This document shows positions 1 to 10,345 of a DNA stretch of 64,000 nucleotides, piece after piece. The translations under genes were made by a program, and so were the position numbers. Source of the stretch: Mycobacterium sp. E2479 (GTDB lineage: Bacteria > Actinomycetota > Actinomycetes > Mycobacteriales > Mycobacteriaceae); contig NZ_LZJR01000044.1 in the NCBI RefSeq assembly GCF_001667925.1, positions 31,403 through 95,402 on the forward strand, given 5' to 3'. Position 1 is the stretch's first letter. Each line of letters starts with the position of its first letter. Under the pieces are notes generated by a model, which was not told where the DNA came from, ran no database searches, and saw nothing but the letters and a program-made list of their open reading frames with translations.

Positions 1-240
1 GCGATCAAAGATCCGGAGGAATTGTCGGACGCGTGGCGCCAGGCGTTGTCCGCGGACCGTCCCACCGTCCTGGACGTGTATACGGATCCCGACATGCCGC
101 CCATCCCGCCGCACGCGACGTGGGATCAGTTCAAGTCGGCGACCACGGCGGTGCTGGCCGGCGACGAAGACCGGGTGGGCTTTGTCAAGGTGGGCCTCAA
201 GACCAAGGCGCAGGAGTTCTTGCCGCACAAGAAGAGTTGA
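1..240 (+). CDS. ThDP-dependent enzyme (acetolactate synthase/pyruvate oxidase-like), C-terminal fragment
   Basis: The frame is open from the first base, so only the last 79 residues are visible. The segment TVLDVYTDPDMPPIPPH followed by a helix and a basic tail resembles the C-terminus of large thiamine-diphosphate enzymes of the acetolactate synthase/pyruvate oxidase group, where this piece ends the pyrophosphate-binding domain. The substrate cannot be read from this fragment. It converges on the udgX-like gene, with 15 bp between the two stops. The family call is moderate because the catalytic domains lie outside the window. Confidence 0.6.
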   Translation, partial: AIKDPEELSDAWRQALSADRPTVLDVYTDPDMPPIPPHATWDQFKSATTAVLAGDEDRVGFVKVGLKTKAQEFLPHKKS

Positions 241-255
241 CCCGCTGGGGTCGAC

Positions 256-924
256 TCACCCGCGGCCGGCGACGCTTGCACCCGCGCTGCGCAGGTCGTC
301 GACGAACGCCTTGTACACCTCGTCACGTTTATCGCTGCGGTCGCGCAACACCGACGAGGGGTGCACCGTCGCCACCACGCTGGGCTCGGGTGTGAGGTGT
401 ACGTCCACGGATGAGGGTAGCCGCAGTCGTTGCCCGCGCTGAGTGGACACCCGAAAAGTGGTTCCCAGCAACGACTGTGCGGCCGTCGCGCCCAGGCACA
501 CGATGACCTGCGGGCGCACCGCCTCGATCTCGGCGATCAGCCAGGGCCGGCACGCGACCACTTCGGTGCGACGGGGCTTTTGGTGGATGCGTCGTTTGCC
601 ACCCTTGCGGGTGAATTTGAAGTGCTTGACCGCGTTGGTCTCATAGACCAGCGCAGGGTCGACGCCGGCGTCCTGGAGCGCACGGGCGAGCAGTCGCCCG
701 GCCGGACCTACGAACGGCTCGCCGGCGCGATCCTCCTGGTCGCCTGGCTGCTCACCCACCAGCATGATCGGCGCACCGGGATGCCCACTGCCGAACACCG
801 TTTGGGTGGCATCCTCGAAAAGCGAACATCCATGGCAGGTTTCGGCCGCATCGCGCAGCGCATCGAGGTTGCGCGCCTCTGGGAGGTAACGGGTGGCCCC
901 GGGTGCGTTCGATGTTGCGGCCAT
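256..924 (-). CDS. udgX: UdgX-type uracil-DNA glycosylase
   Basis: A 222-aa family 4/5-like uracil-DNA glycosylase. Visible features are Cys30 and Cys33 plus two later Cys (VVACRPWL, VIVCLGATA) for a 4Fe-4S cluster, motif A GEQPGDQED (residues 57-65), the KRRIH loop (110-114) and the motif B HPSSVLR. The KRRIH insertion marks UdgX, whose loop histidine is known to form a covalent bond to the abasic site after uracil excision; here it would be His114. The ATG at 924 is chosen because homology begins there. An upstream in-frame start at 972 would run into a strong hairpin (949-991). It probably acts in DNA repair or damage tolerance. Confidence 0.9.
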   Translation of the reverse strand: MAATSNAPGATRYLPEARNLDALRDAAETCHGCSLFEDATQTVFGSGHPGAPIMLVGEQPGDQEDRAGEPFVGPAGRLLARALQDAGVDPALVYETNAVKHFKFTRKGGKRRIHQKPRRTEVVACRPWLIAEIEAVRPQVIVCLGATAAQSLLGTTFRVSTQRGQRLRLPSSVDVHLTPEPSVVATVHPSSVLRDRSDKRDEVYKAFVDDLRSAGASVAGRG

Positions 925-948
925 GAGCTTTGGCGATCGAAGGATGGG

Positions 949-991
949 GGCGTGGTACCCCCGCTCCCCCACCGAGCGGGGGTACCACGCC
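949..991. terminator. Perfect 18-bp inverted repeat (hairpin) after the hemerythrin gene
   Basis: Arms GGCGTGGTACCCCCGCTC (949-966) and its exact complement (974-991) flank a 7-nt loop. It lies between the hemerythrin stop (1005) and the udgX start (924), both on the minus strand. It would fold into a very stable stem in the transcript of either strand. There is no T-run on either side, so it is a terminator of the U-poor type, a stability element, or a remnant of a dispersed repeat. The symmetry is certain; the role is inferred. Confidence 0.6.
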
Positions 992-1004
992 AGGGGTGGC
1001 TTCG

Positions 1005-1565
1005 TCAGCCCTTGCCTATGATGGCGTCGCGGGCCCGGTCGAGCATCGCGGCGAATGGCCCGGCGGCCAGGTTGGCCACCTGGGATTCCACCCCGGCGTG
1101 TGGGCGGGTGGGCGCGGCGGCCTCGGCGAGCTTGGCGGCGCGGCCCATGCGTTCGAGTTCCTCGCTGCTCAATTCCTCGCCCAGCTTGGCGAATTCGTCA
1201 ATCTCCTCGTGCTCGGCGTGTTCGACGACGGCGTCGCGCAGCTTCGTCAGTTCGCGAGTGAACTCCTCGCTGGCGACGTCGAGCTTTTCCAGTTTCTGCA
1301 GAACGGTTTTGGCCTCGTGCTCTTCGTGCAGCCGCTTGTCCACCACGGCGGCGCCGTTGGGAATCTTCCGCTTGGCGCGAGGGTGAACGATCTCTTCCTC
1401 CGCCGTTTCGTGCACGGCGAGCAGCCGCCGAAGCTCGACGAACGCGTCTTCGCGGGCCTTTCCGGAGGCCGCGAGGGTCTCGACGAACATCGCCTTGATC
1501 TGCTCGTGCTGACTGACGAGGAAGTCGACCACGTCGGTGGGCGACTTGATGGCGATCGGTGCCAC
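1005..1565 (-). CDS. Hemerythrin HHE domain protein
   Basis: A 186-aa helical protein with hemerythrin-type metal ligands: H in VSQHEQIKAMF, HETAEEE, the HEEHEAK pair and HAEHEEIDEF. These His/Glu residues on four helices would hold a di-iron centre that binds O2 or NO or handles iron and peroxide. The C-terminal about 40 residues, rich in Ala and Pro, lie outside the fold. The start is GTG at 1565, with GGGAGG 6-7 nt upstream on the minus strand. It is transcribed divergently from the lipoprotein gene at 1709. Mycobacterial relatives are linked to peroxide and nitrosative stress, which fits the stress genes downstream; a specific role is not visible. Confidence 0.85.
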   Translation of the reverse strand: MAPIAIKSPTDVVDFLVSQHEQIKAMFVETLAASGKAREDAFVELRRLLAVHETAEEEIVHPRAKRKIPNGAAVVDKRLHEEHEAKTVLQKLEKLDVASEEFTRELTKLRDAVVEHAEHEEIDEFAKLGEELSSEELERMGRAAKLAEAAAPTRPHAGVESQVANLAAGPFAAMLDRARDAIIGKG

Positions 1566-1708
1566 AGTGTCCCTCCCATCTTTGGTTCGACGCGCAGGGC
1601 TGTGCGCGCTCCCGTGACGGCTACCCGACGAATCCGGGAGGCAAACGGGGTGTGGCCGTGGCCGCGCGGGGTATGTCCTGGACAAACGACGAAAGGAGCT
1701 CGCGGTCG

Positions 1709-2782
1709 ATGGGCGTCGGATTGGGTTTGCGCACTGGCCAGCGCATCTGGGCGCTGCTGCGCTGCGGAGTCGTCGGCGCGGTCGCGGCGGCCGCGCTGAG
1801 CACGGGCTGTTCACATCCCGGAGCGTCGTTGGAAGCCGCGCCCGACGTGCAACTCTGGCGGGCCGGTGCCGCGTTGCAGGAACCGGTGTGGTCGTACCAC
1901 ATGCGTGCGCTGGTCGCGCTCACCGACGATCACCGGTTGGCCGAGGCCAGCGCCGCAGATCATGACGGCCAGGCCAAGACGCGGTTCTCCGCGCCCATGG
2001 CGGCCGGCCGCAACCTGCAGATCAGCCGGAAAGACGAACGCGTGGTGTTCGTGCCGCAGCCCGAGCGGGGCAAGGTGGCGGAGGTCGACCTGGAAAGCCT
2101 GCGCCAGGTCAACGATTTCGACGCGGGACCGGCGCCGGCCTACCTGACCGAGGATGCGGGGTTGCGGATGCTGCTTGCGCTGTCGGCGGACGGGAAGGCG
2201 GTGACGCCGGTGGATCAGTACGGGTACCGAAACCTACCCACCGCCTTCACCGGAACCAGCGCGGACACCATCGACGGCGCAAATAGGGGCCGCCAGCTCG
2301 ACTACCACCTATTCGGTCCGTCGGGCATCCGTCACTTTCAGGGGACGTCCTCGCCCGCGGCGCAACGCGGCTCATTGGACGTCGACGTCGCGGTCTCGGC
2401 GGGTGACGGCACCGCGGTGACGCGCAGCTACGTCGCCGGCCACGACGACCACACGCTGCGCGCCGTCGACTCGCGCCGCGGCGGAAAGGGATTGGAGGTG
2501 TTGGCCAGCACGCGATTGCCGTCGCCGATCCGCGAACTCGGCACCGACGACACCAGGATCTATGCCGCCACCGACCACGAACTGGTGACACTCGAAACGG
2601 CAAGCTTCACCGGTTTCCCGGACGGCCGCATCCCCGTGCTGCGCAGCATTGATTACCGGTCGGGGCTGCCTCCGGACGCCCGCGCGGCCCGGCTCTCGGG
2701 CATGGCCGTCGGGCCGCACCGGGTCTACCTGACCTTCGCGCAGGCGCCCTACGTGGTAAGCATCGCCAAACCGCGCCTGTGA
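1709..2782 (+). CDS. Predicted lipoprotein with beta-propeller-like body
   Basis: A 357-aa protein with a signal peptide (Arg-rich n-region, then VVGAVAAAAL) and the lipobox LSTGC, so Cys34 should be lipidated and the protein anchored outside the cytoplasmic membrane. The rest contains short strand-like segments in a repeating pattern (RVVFVPQPERGKVAEVDL, TRIYAATDHELVTLET, HRVYLTFAQAPYVVSIA) typical of propeller blades. No catalytic motif is recognised. The ATG at 1709 has AAAGGAG 10 nt upstream; a longer frame opening at 1559 lacks a signal and would overlap the divergent hemerythrin gene. Function unknown. Confidence 0.75.
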   Translation: MGVGLGLRTGQRIWALLRCGVVGAVAAAALSTGCSHPGASLEAAPDVQLWRAGAALQEPVWSYHMRALVALTDDHRLAEASAADHDGQAKTRFSAPMAAGRNLQISRKDERVVFVPQPERGKVAEVDLESLRQVNDFDAGPAPAYLTEDAGLRMLLALSADGKAVTPVDQYGYRNLPTAFTGTSADTIDGANRGRQLDYHLFGPSGIRHFQGTSSPAAQRGSLDVDVAVSAGDGTAVTRSYVAGHDDHTLRAVDSRRGGKGLEVLASTRLPSPIRELGTDDTRIYAATDHELVTLETASFTGFPDGRIPVLRSIDYRSGLPPDARAARLSGMAVGPHRVYLTFAQAPYVVSIAKPRL

Positions 2783-2853
2783 CGACCGTGGTTTTCCCAA
2801 GCCCTGTCGTCAGCTACATTTCGGGCAGGTTCTCCCGCTTAGGAGGAACTGGG

Positions 2854-3867
2854 GTGACTAACCCGCAGGAGCCGTATTGGCAAAACCCGCTGAGCTATGA
2901 CCCGCTCGGTCGCGTCCCGGCGCCCGACGAGGAGCTGCCCGACGAGCTACCCGCCGCCGCCCCCTCGCCATTTGCGCCACCGCCCGCGCCCTACCGCCCG
3001 CCGGTCAACGCCATGGCGACGCTGTCGCTGGTTTTCGCGTTCCTCTTCGCGCCCGCGGGAGCGATTCTGGGACATCTCGGCCTGGCGCAGATCCGCCGCA
3101 CGGGCGAACTCGGCCGCGACCGTGCCCTGGTAGGCGTGACGCTGTCGTACATCTTCATCCTGTTGGCGGTCGTCGCGCTGGCCGGATGGGCCACGTTAAC
3201 CAGTTCGACCTCCCCGCAGCGGACGTCGGCCGACTCCAGCGCGGCGGCCGGGCCGCCGCCGCCCACGGTCCCGCCGGAGACCATCGCCACGCTGTTGCCC
3301 GGGCTCGACGCCCTGCGGAACATCACCGGCGATGCGAACCTCGACCTCGGGCCGACCCGGAACAGCCCCGGCCGCTCCGCGGACGACGGCAGCATCGACC
3401 GCCCGGAGTGCTGGGGAAGCATCGCCGCCGGCAGCCCGGACGCCTACACCCCGGGGCCACTGGCCGGATATCACGCCGGACAGTTCACCGACACGCGCAG
3501 CATGCTGAAGTCGATGCAGGTCATCGAGGGCGTGGCGGCATTCCGCGATCAGGCTGCGGCCCAGGCGCAGTTGGCCGCCTTGCTGTCGGGATGGCATCGG
3601 TGCGGCGGCTCCACGGTCACCGTGACCGCTCCCGGTGGGCAGCCGATCGCGATGTCGCTCAGTGAGCCCGCCGACGCGGGCAACGGCATCACCACCTTGG
3701 ATCTGACGCCCAAAACCATCCAGGTCCGCACGGCACGCGCGATCGCGGCCAAGGCGAACGTCGTCATCGACCTGAGCGTGTCCGCCAACGGCACCACGGA
3801 CAGTGCGCCACCCCGCGCCGCGGCGGTCAGCATCGCCAACTACATCCTCGGCAAGATCCCCGGCTGA
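2854..3867 (+). CDS. Membrane protein: DUF4190 plus PknH-like sensor domain
   Basis: A 337-aa protein in three parts. Residues about 1-45 are a Pro-rich cytosolic stretch. Residues about 50-120 form two membrane helices separated by HLGLAQIRRTGE, typical of DUF4190. Residues about 155-337 are an exported domain resembling the PknH extracellular sensor, with paired cysteines (PECWGS and WHRCGGS). It probably senses or binds a ligand at the cell surface but lacks any kinase domain. The start is GTG at 2854, with AGGAGG at 2841-2846. It lies 71 bp after the lipoprotein on the same strand and may be co-transcribed. Confidence 0.75.
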   Translation: MTNPQEPYWQNPLSYDPLGRVPAPDEELPDELPAAAPSPFAPPPAPYRPPVNAMATLSLVFAFLFAPAGAILGHLGLAQIRRTGELGRDRALVGVTLSYIFILLAVVALAGWATLTSSTSPQRTSADSSAAAGPPPPTVPPETIATLLPGLDALRNITGDANLDLGPTRNSPGRSADDGSIDRPECWGSIAAGSPDAYTPGPLAGYHAGQFTDTRSMLKSMQVIEGVAAFRDQAAAQAQLAALLSGWHRCGGSTVTVTAPGGQPIAMSLSEPADAGNGITTLDLTPKTIQVRTARAIAAKANVVIDLSVSANGTTDSAPPRAAAVSIANYILGKIPG

Positions 3868-3962
3868 CGACCGACGCGGATCGGAGGTCCACTGGTGGCT
3901 CATGCGTGGCGACCCGCGGCGCCCGGCCCTGCCGCGCTTGCGATCGCCACTACGCTGACCAC

Positions 3963-4934
3963 ATGAAATTTGTCGACGTCGACGGGATGGGCCGAGTCAG
4001 CCGGATCGGCCTGGGCACCTGGCAGTTCGGTTCGCGCGAATGGGGTTACGGGGACAGCTACGCCGCCGGCGCGGCGGGCGACATCGTGCGCCGCGCCCGC
4101 GCCCTGGGGGTGACGCTGTTCGACACCGCCGAGGTGTACGGCCTGGGCAAGAGTGAGCGCATCCTGGGCGAGGCCCTCGGCGACGAGCGCGCGGACGTCG
4201 TGGTGGCCAGCAAGATCATGCCGGTCGCTCCGTTCCCCGCCGTGGTCAAGCAGCGCGCCCGCGCCAGCGCGCAGCGGCTGGGGTTGGACCGGATCCCGCT
4301 CTACCAGATTCATCAGCCCAACCCGGTGGTGCCGGATTCGGTGATCATGCCGGGCATGCGCGATCTGCTCGACAGCGGCAAGATCGGTGCTGCCGGCGTC
4401 TCGAACTATCCGCTGCAGCGGTGGCAGAAGGCCGACGCCGCGCTCGGCCGGCCGGTGGTCAGCAACCAGGTGCACTTTTCGCTCGCCTTCCCGAAGGCGC
4501 TGAAGAACCTGGTGCCGTTCGCCGAGCGGGAGAACCGCATCGTGATCGCCTACAGCCCGCTGGAACAGGGTTTGTTGGGCGGCAAGTACGGCGTCGATAA
4601 CCGCCCGGGTGGCGTGCGGGCGGTGAACTCGCTGTTCGGCACCGAAAACCTGCGCCGCGTCGAGCCGCTGCTGCAGCTGCTGCGCGACGTCGCGAAGGAC
4701 GTCGACGCCAAGCCGGCGCAGGTGGCGCTGGCCTGGCTGATCAGCTATCCGAACGTGGTGGCCATTCCCGGCGCCTCCAGCGTCGAGCAGCTCGAGTTCA
4801 ACGTCGCCGCCGCCGACATCGAGCTGCCCACCGCATCACGTGACGCGCTCACCGAGGCGGCCCTGGCCTTCCGGCCCACGTCGACCGCGCGCTTCCTGAC
4901 CGACCTGGCCAAGGAGAAGCTCGCCCGGCGTTAA
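3963..4934 (+). CDS. Aldo/keto reductase
   Basis: A 323-aa TIM-barrel NADPH-dependent oxidoreductase. The catalytic tetrad is visible: Asp in LFDTAEVYG, Tyr in the same motif, Lys in VVASKI and His in LYQIHQPN. The C-terminal GASSVEQLEFN is the usual NADP-binding segment. It should reduce aldehydes or ketones to alcohols; the substrate is unknown. No Shine-Dalgarno is seen. TACGCT ends 6 nt before the ATG, suggesting a leaderless mRNA. Its stop overlaps the convergent SDR stop by two bases. Confidence 0.88.
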   Translation: MKFVDVDGMGRVSRIGLGTWQFGSREWGYGDSYAAGAAGDIVRRARALGVTLFDTAEVYGLGKSERILGEALGDERADVVVASKIMPVAPFPAVVKQRARASAQRLGLDRIPLYQIHQPNPVVPDSVIMPGMRDLLDSGKIGAAGVSNYPLQRWQKADAALGRPVVSNQVHFSLAFPKALKNLVPFAERENRIVIAYSPLEQGLLGGKYGVDNRPGGVRAVNSLFGTENLRRVEPLLQLLRDVAKDVDAKPAQVALAWLISYPNVVAIPGASSVEQLEFNVAAADIELPTASRDALTEAALAFRPTSTARFLTDLAKEKLARR

Positions 4935-5710
4935 GACTGGTTGGCCTCGGCGAAGGCGGCGGGGCTGGCCGGCGCCCCGCGGGCCACCACGAGCGGCATC
5001 GACGTCGAGGCGTTGGTGCGCAAGATGGTATGGACCACGTCGACGAGGTCCTCGACGGGCATCAGCTTGCCGGGCATGCAGCCGCGTGCCGACCACAGCG
5101 GCACCGCTTTCATCGCCAGGTCCATGTCCCAGCCCTGGTTCATGCCGGTTTGGCCGTCACCCTCGCCGCCCGCGCACTCCCCGACGATCAGGTTGGTGAA
5201 ACCGATGTCGGAGTGCTCGGCTCGCCACGCTTCCACGAGCCGTTCCAGGGCGGCCTTACTGACGCCGTAGGCACCCAGACCCGGCCACGGCGGCCCGAAG
5301 GTGCCGGCGTCGGAGGACAGATACACCGCCTTACCGGCCGACGCGGTCAGGTGCGGGACCGCCGCGGCGGTCACCAACGATGCGCCGATCACGTTGGTGT
5401 CGAAGATGCGCCGCCACGTGTCGGCTTCGGTGTCCACCAAGCGGACCAGCGGCCCGACGGCGGGCGTGTAGACGATGTTGTCGATGCCGCCGAGGGCGTC
5501 GGCGGCATGGTCGATGGCCGAGCGGCAGGATGCCTGGTCGGTGACATCGCATTCGATGGCGATGGCGTTCGGGCCGGCCTCCTTCGCCGCGGCCTCGATG
5601 CGCTCCCGGCGGCGGGCCAGCAGCGCGACCTGATCGCCGCGCAGCGCAAGACCGACGCCTATGCAACGCCCCAGCCCGCTGGAGGCGCCGACCACCACTG
5701 TCCTTGACAT
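4931..5710 (-). CDS. Short-chain dehydrogenase/reductase
   Basis: A 259-aa Rossmann enzyme. VVVGASSGLGRCIG binds the nucleotide, CDVTD follows beta-4, and the catalytic Ser and Tyr-Lys appear as VYLSSDAGTFG and YGVSKAALE. The N-A-G motif is replaced by YTPAVG, a moderate departure. The basic residues after beta-2 (LLARRRERI) suggest NADP(H). The ATG at 5710 has AGGAGAG upstream; a longer frame to 5746 has no ribosome site. It is convergent with the aldo/keto reductase. Substrate unknown. Confidence 0.85.
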   Translation of the reverse strand: MSRTVVVGASSGLGRCIGVGLALRGDQVALLARRRERIEAAAKEAGPNAIAIECDVTDQASCRSAIDHAADALGGIDNIVYTPAVGPLVRLVDTEADTWRRIFDTNVIGASLVTAAAVPHLTASAGKAVYLSSDAGTFGPPWPGLGAYGVSKAALERLVEAWRAEHSDIGFTNLIVGECAGGEGDGQTGMNQGWDMDLAMKAVPLWSARGCMPGKLMPVEDLVDVVHTILRTNASTSMPLVVARGAPASPAAFAEANQS

Positions 5711-5802
5711 ATTCGCCCTCTCCTGTAACGACCTCGCTGCAGCCACAGCGTATCGGCAGGCGAAGCGCTACGTAACGTTCGGGCGGATTTGTGTCAACGA
5801 GC

Positions 5803-7953
<2,151 letters not shown>

Positions 7954-8045
7954 GGCGCAATCAATACCCTGCCTACCTGGCCGTCAAACTGTGCACCGCG
8001 CCCCGCACTGCCGTGACTCACCGGAAAGCCTTGGGGCATACCCGA

Positions 8046-9227
8046 TCACGGCGTCAGTATGACCTTCACCGCACCGTCGTGCTTCTTCTGAAAGATGTCG
8101 TAGGCATGCGGCGCCTCGTCCAGGGGCAGCACGTGGGTAGCGAAGCTGTCCACGCCGAGCGGGTCCTCGTCGGTGAGCAGCGGCATGATGTCGTCGACCC
8201 AGCGCTTGACGTTGGCCTGTCCCATCCGCAGGGTCAGCTGCTTGTCGAACAGGGTGAGCATCGGCAGCGGGTCGGCCATACCACCGTAGACGCCGATCAG
8301 CGAGATGGTGCCGCCGCGCCGCACGATGTCTATGGCGGAGTACAGGGCGGACAGCCGGTCCACGCCCGCGGTCTGCATGACCCGCTTGCCGAGCGCATCG
8401 GGCAGCAACCCCGCGACCTGTTGCGCCAGTTTGGCCGCCGGCGAGCCGTGCGCCTCCATGCCGACCGCGTCGATGACCGAGTCGGTTCCCCGGCCGTCGG
8501 TCAGGTCGCGGATCGCGTCACCGAGCGAGGCGTCCAGCCGCCCGAGGTCGATGGTGTGGATTCCGCGTTTCGCCGCGCGGCCCAGCCGCTCGGGCACCAG
8601 GTCGACGGCGATGACGCGGTAACCCAGGTGGTCGGCGATGCGCGCGGCCATGTCCCCGATGGGGCCCAGCCCGAGCACGGCGACCGAGCCACCGTCCGGG
8701 ATATTGGCGTAGTCGACCGCCTGCCACGCGGTGGGTAGCACGTCCGACAGGTAAACGAACCGCGAATCCGGGGGTCCCACAGGGACTTTGATGTGAGTGA
8801 ACTGTGCCTGCGGAACGCGCAGCAGCTGGGCCTGTCCGCCGGGGATTGAGCCGTACAGCTCCGAATAGCCAAAGAGCGCAGCGCCCATGCCCTGATCGCG
8901 CACCTGGGTCGTCTCGCATTGGGTGTAGAGCTTCTGCCCGCACATATGACAACTGCCGCAGGAGATTTGGAACGGAATGACTACCCGGTCGCCCACCCGC
9001 AGGTCGCCCGTTTCCGTGCCTACCTCCCGCACGATGCCCATGGGTTCGTGCCCGAGGATGTCCCCGGGATTCATGAATGCCCCGAGGATCTCGTACAGGT
9101 GCAGATCGGACCCGCAGATGTTGGTCGACGTGACCTCGATGATCGCGTCGGTGGGCTGCTCGATCTTCGGATCGGGCACCGAATCCACCCGTACATCCCG
9201 TTTGCCGTGCCACGTGACTGCCTTCAT
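8046..9227 (-). CDS. Zinc-dependent alcohol/formaldehyde-type dehydrogenase
   Basis: A 393-aa medium-chain dehydrogenase. Zn ligands are visible as CGSDLH, GHEPMG and the structural-zinc cysteines in ISCGSCHMCGQKLYTQC. The NAD(P)-binding motif is VLGLGPIGDMAARIA. The insertion after the NAD fold (GMEAHGSPAAKLAQQV) resembles the glutathione-independent formaldehyde dehydrogenase branch. It should oxidise alcohols or aldehydes; the substrate is uncertain. The ATG at 9227 is chosen because MKAVTWHGKRDVRVD is the canonical family start. It is downstream of the GAF-ANTAR gene on the same strand but separated by 135 bp. Confidence 0.88.
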   Translation of the reverse strand: MKAVTWHGKRDVRVDSVPDPKIEQPTDAIIEVTSTNICGSDLHLYEILGAFMNPGDILGHEPMGIVREVGTETGDLRVGDRVVIPFQISCGSCHMCGQKLYTQCETTQVRDQGMGAALFGYSELYGSIPGGQAQLLRVPQAQFTHIKVPVGPPDSRFVYLSDVLPTAWQAVDYANIPDGGSVAVLGLGPIGDMAARIADHLGYRVIAVDLVPERLGRAAKRGIHTIDLGRLDASLGDAIRDLTDGRGTDSVIDAVGMEAHGSPAAKLAQQVAGLLPDALGKRVMQTAGVDRLSALYSAIDIVRRGGTISLIGVYGGMADPLPMLTLFDKQLTLRMGQANVKRWVDDIMPLLTDEDPLGVDSFATHVLPLDEAPHAYDIFQKKHDGAVKVILTP

Positions 9228-9362
9228 GTGAGGGGCGATACCCGTCTGGAACCCGTCGAAACGGCGTCGCCGCGACCCGGGCTCAGCGACGTTAGCCTCC
9301 CACAGCGGCGACGACCGGTTCCGAAGATCGACTCGCACGGAAACCGGTGTCGGGTACGGCCT

Positions 9363-10070
9363 TTAGCACTGGCGATGTTTGAGCGGATGCTCGCTGTCGA
9401 TGAGTGCGGCGGCGACGTCGACCAGCCGGATGTTGGATTGCTGCGAAAGTCGGGTGAGCAGTCCGAATGCTTCGACGGAATCGAGGTTGAAGCGCTCCAT
9501 GACCACCCCCTTGGCCTGGCCGATGATGTCTCGCGAGGCGAGCGCGCTGCGGAATTGGTCTTGCCGGCGCATCATCGACCAGGCCAATGCGATATGGGTG
9601 GCGTACACCGTGCCCAACTCCACCGATTCCTCGTTGAATGCGTGCGGACGGTCGGCATAGAAGTTGAGCGCGGCCATGCTGCCGCCGTTGACGAACAACT
9701 CGAACGACAGGATGGAACGGACCGGGGTCTGCGCGAGCGCATGCCGCCGGTAGCGCGGCCAGCGCTGTTCGGCATGCAGGTCGGCGATGTGCATGACGTG
9801 GTGCTCCCACGCGGCGGCCAGGCAGGGTCCCTCGCTGCATCTGTCTTGAATCGCGTCGAGGACCATGGGATAGCGGTGGGTGGCGACCACGCTACTGACC
9901 GACTTGCTCCTCTCGGCCAAGGTGATCCCGGCATACTGGGAGCCGGTCACGTGGTCCACGCCGCTATTGATCAGCTCGTGCAGGCCTGCCGCGGTGTCGC
10001 TGTTCTCCCGCTCCAGGTTTGTCACCAGCTCGACGAGCTGATTGACGATCGTGGCGCTTCCGTCTCGCAT
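9363..10070 (-). CDS. GAF-ANTAR regulator
   Basis: A 235-aa cytosolic protein. Residues about 20-160 form a GAF domain (ERSKSVSSVVATHRYPMVLDAIQ, SILSFELFVNG). The last about 60 residues are an ANTAR domain (LASRDIIGQAKGVVMERFNL, then LLTRLSQQSNIRLVDVAAAL). ANTAR domains bind paired hairpins in nascent RNA and act as antiterminators; GAF would sense a small ligand or redox state. The ATG at 10070 has GGGGGTGA upstream and gives a usual family length; an in-frame ATG at 10151 is possible. It is divergent from the NDH-2-like gene. Confidence 0.8.
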   Translation of the reverse strand: MRDGSATIVNQLVELVTNLERENSDTAAGLHELINSGVDHVTGSQYAGITLAERSKSVSSVVATHRYPMVLDAIQDRCSEGPCLAAAWEHHVMHIADLHAEQRWPRYRRHALAQTPVRSILSFELFVNGGSMAALNFYADRPHAFNEESVELGTVYATHIALAWSMMRRQDQFRSALASRDIIGQAKGVVMERFNLDSVEAFGLLTRLSQQSNIRLVDVAAALIDSEHPLKHRQC

Positions 10071-10332
10071 GAACGTCACCCCCGAGGCCTTCGGGCCCCA
10101 GAGCCCCTTTCTCGCAAGCGTCGAAGTGGCATTGATAAGTGTAGGAGCCATTCAACGAAGCGCAAGGCCAGATAGCGAACGGATGCGGGACGGGGTGCGT
10201 TTTTGCCGCGCGGCAAAAGGGTCAGCACCTTCTCGGAGTAGCACGAAATCATAAAGCGTTGACGGCCAAGGGCTTCCGCGACGGCCGGCCAGACGGACGC
10301 GCGCGGGCCACGGCCCACTCGAAAATGTCGCC

Positions 10333-10338
10333 TACACT
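10333..10338 (+). promoter_or_regulatory. -10 element TACACT of a leaderless promoter
   Basis: TACACT ends exactly 7 nt before GTG 10346. A TANNNT box at this spacing puts the transcription start on or next to the start codon, the known signature of leaderless mycobacterial mRNAs. Confidence 0.6.
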
Positions 10339-10345
10339 CGGGTCG

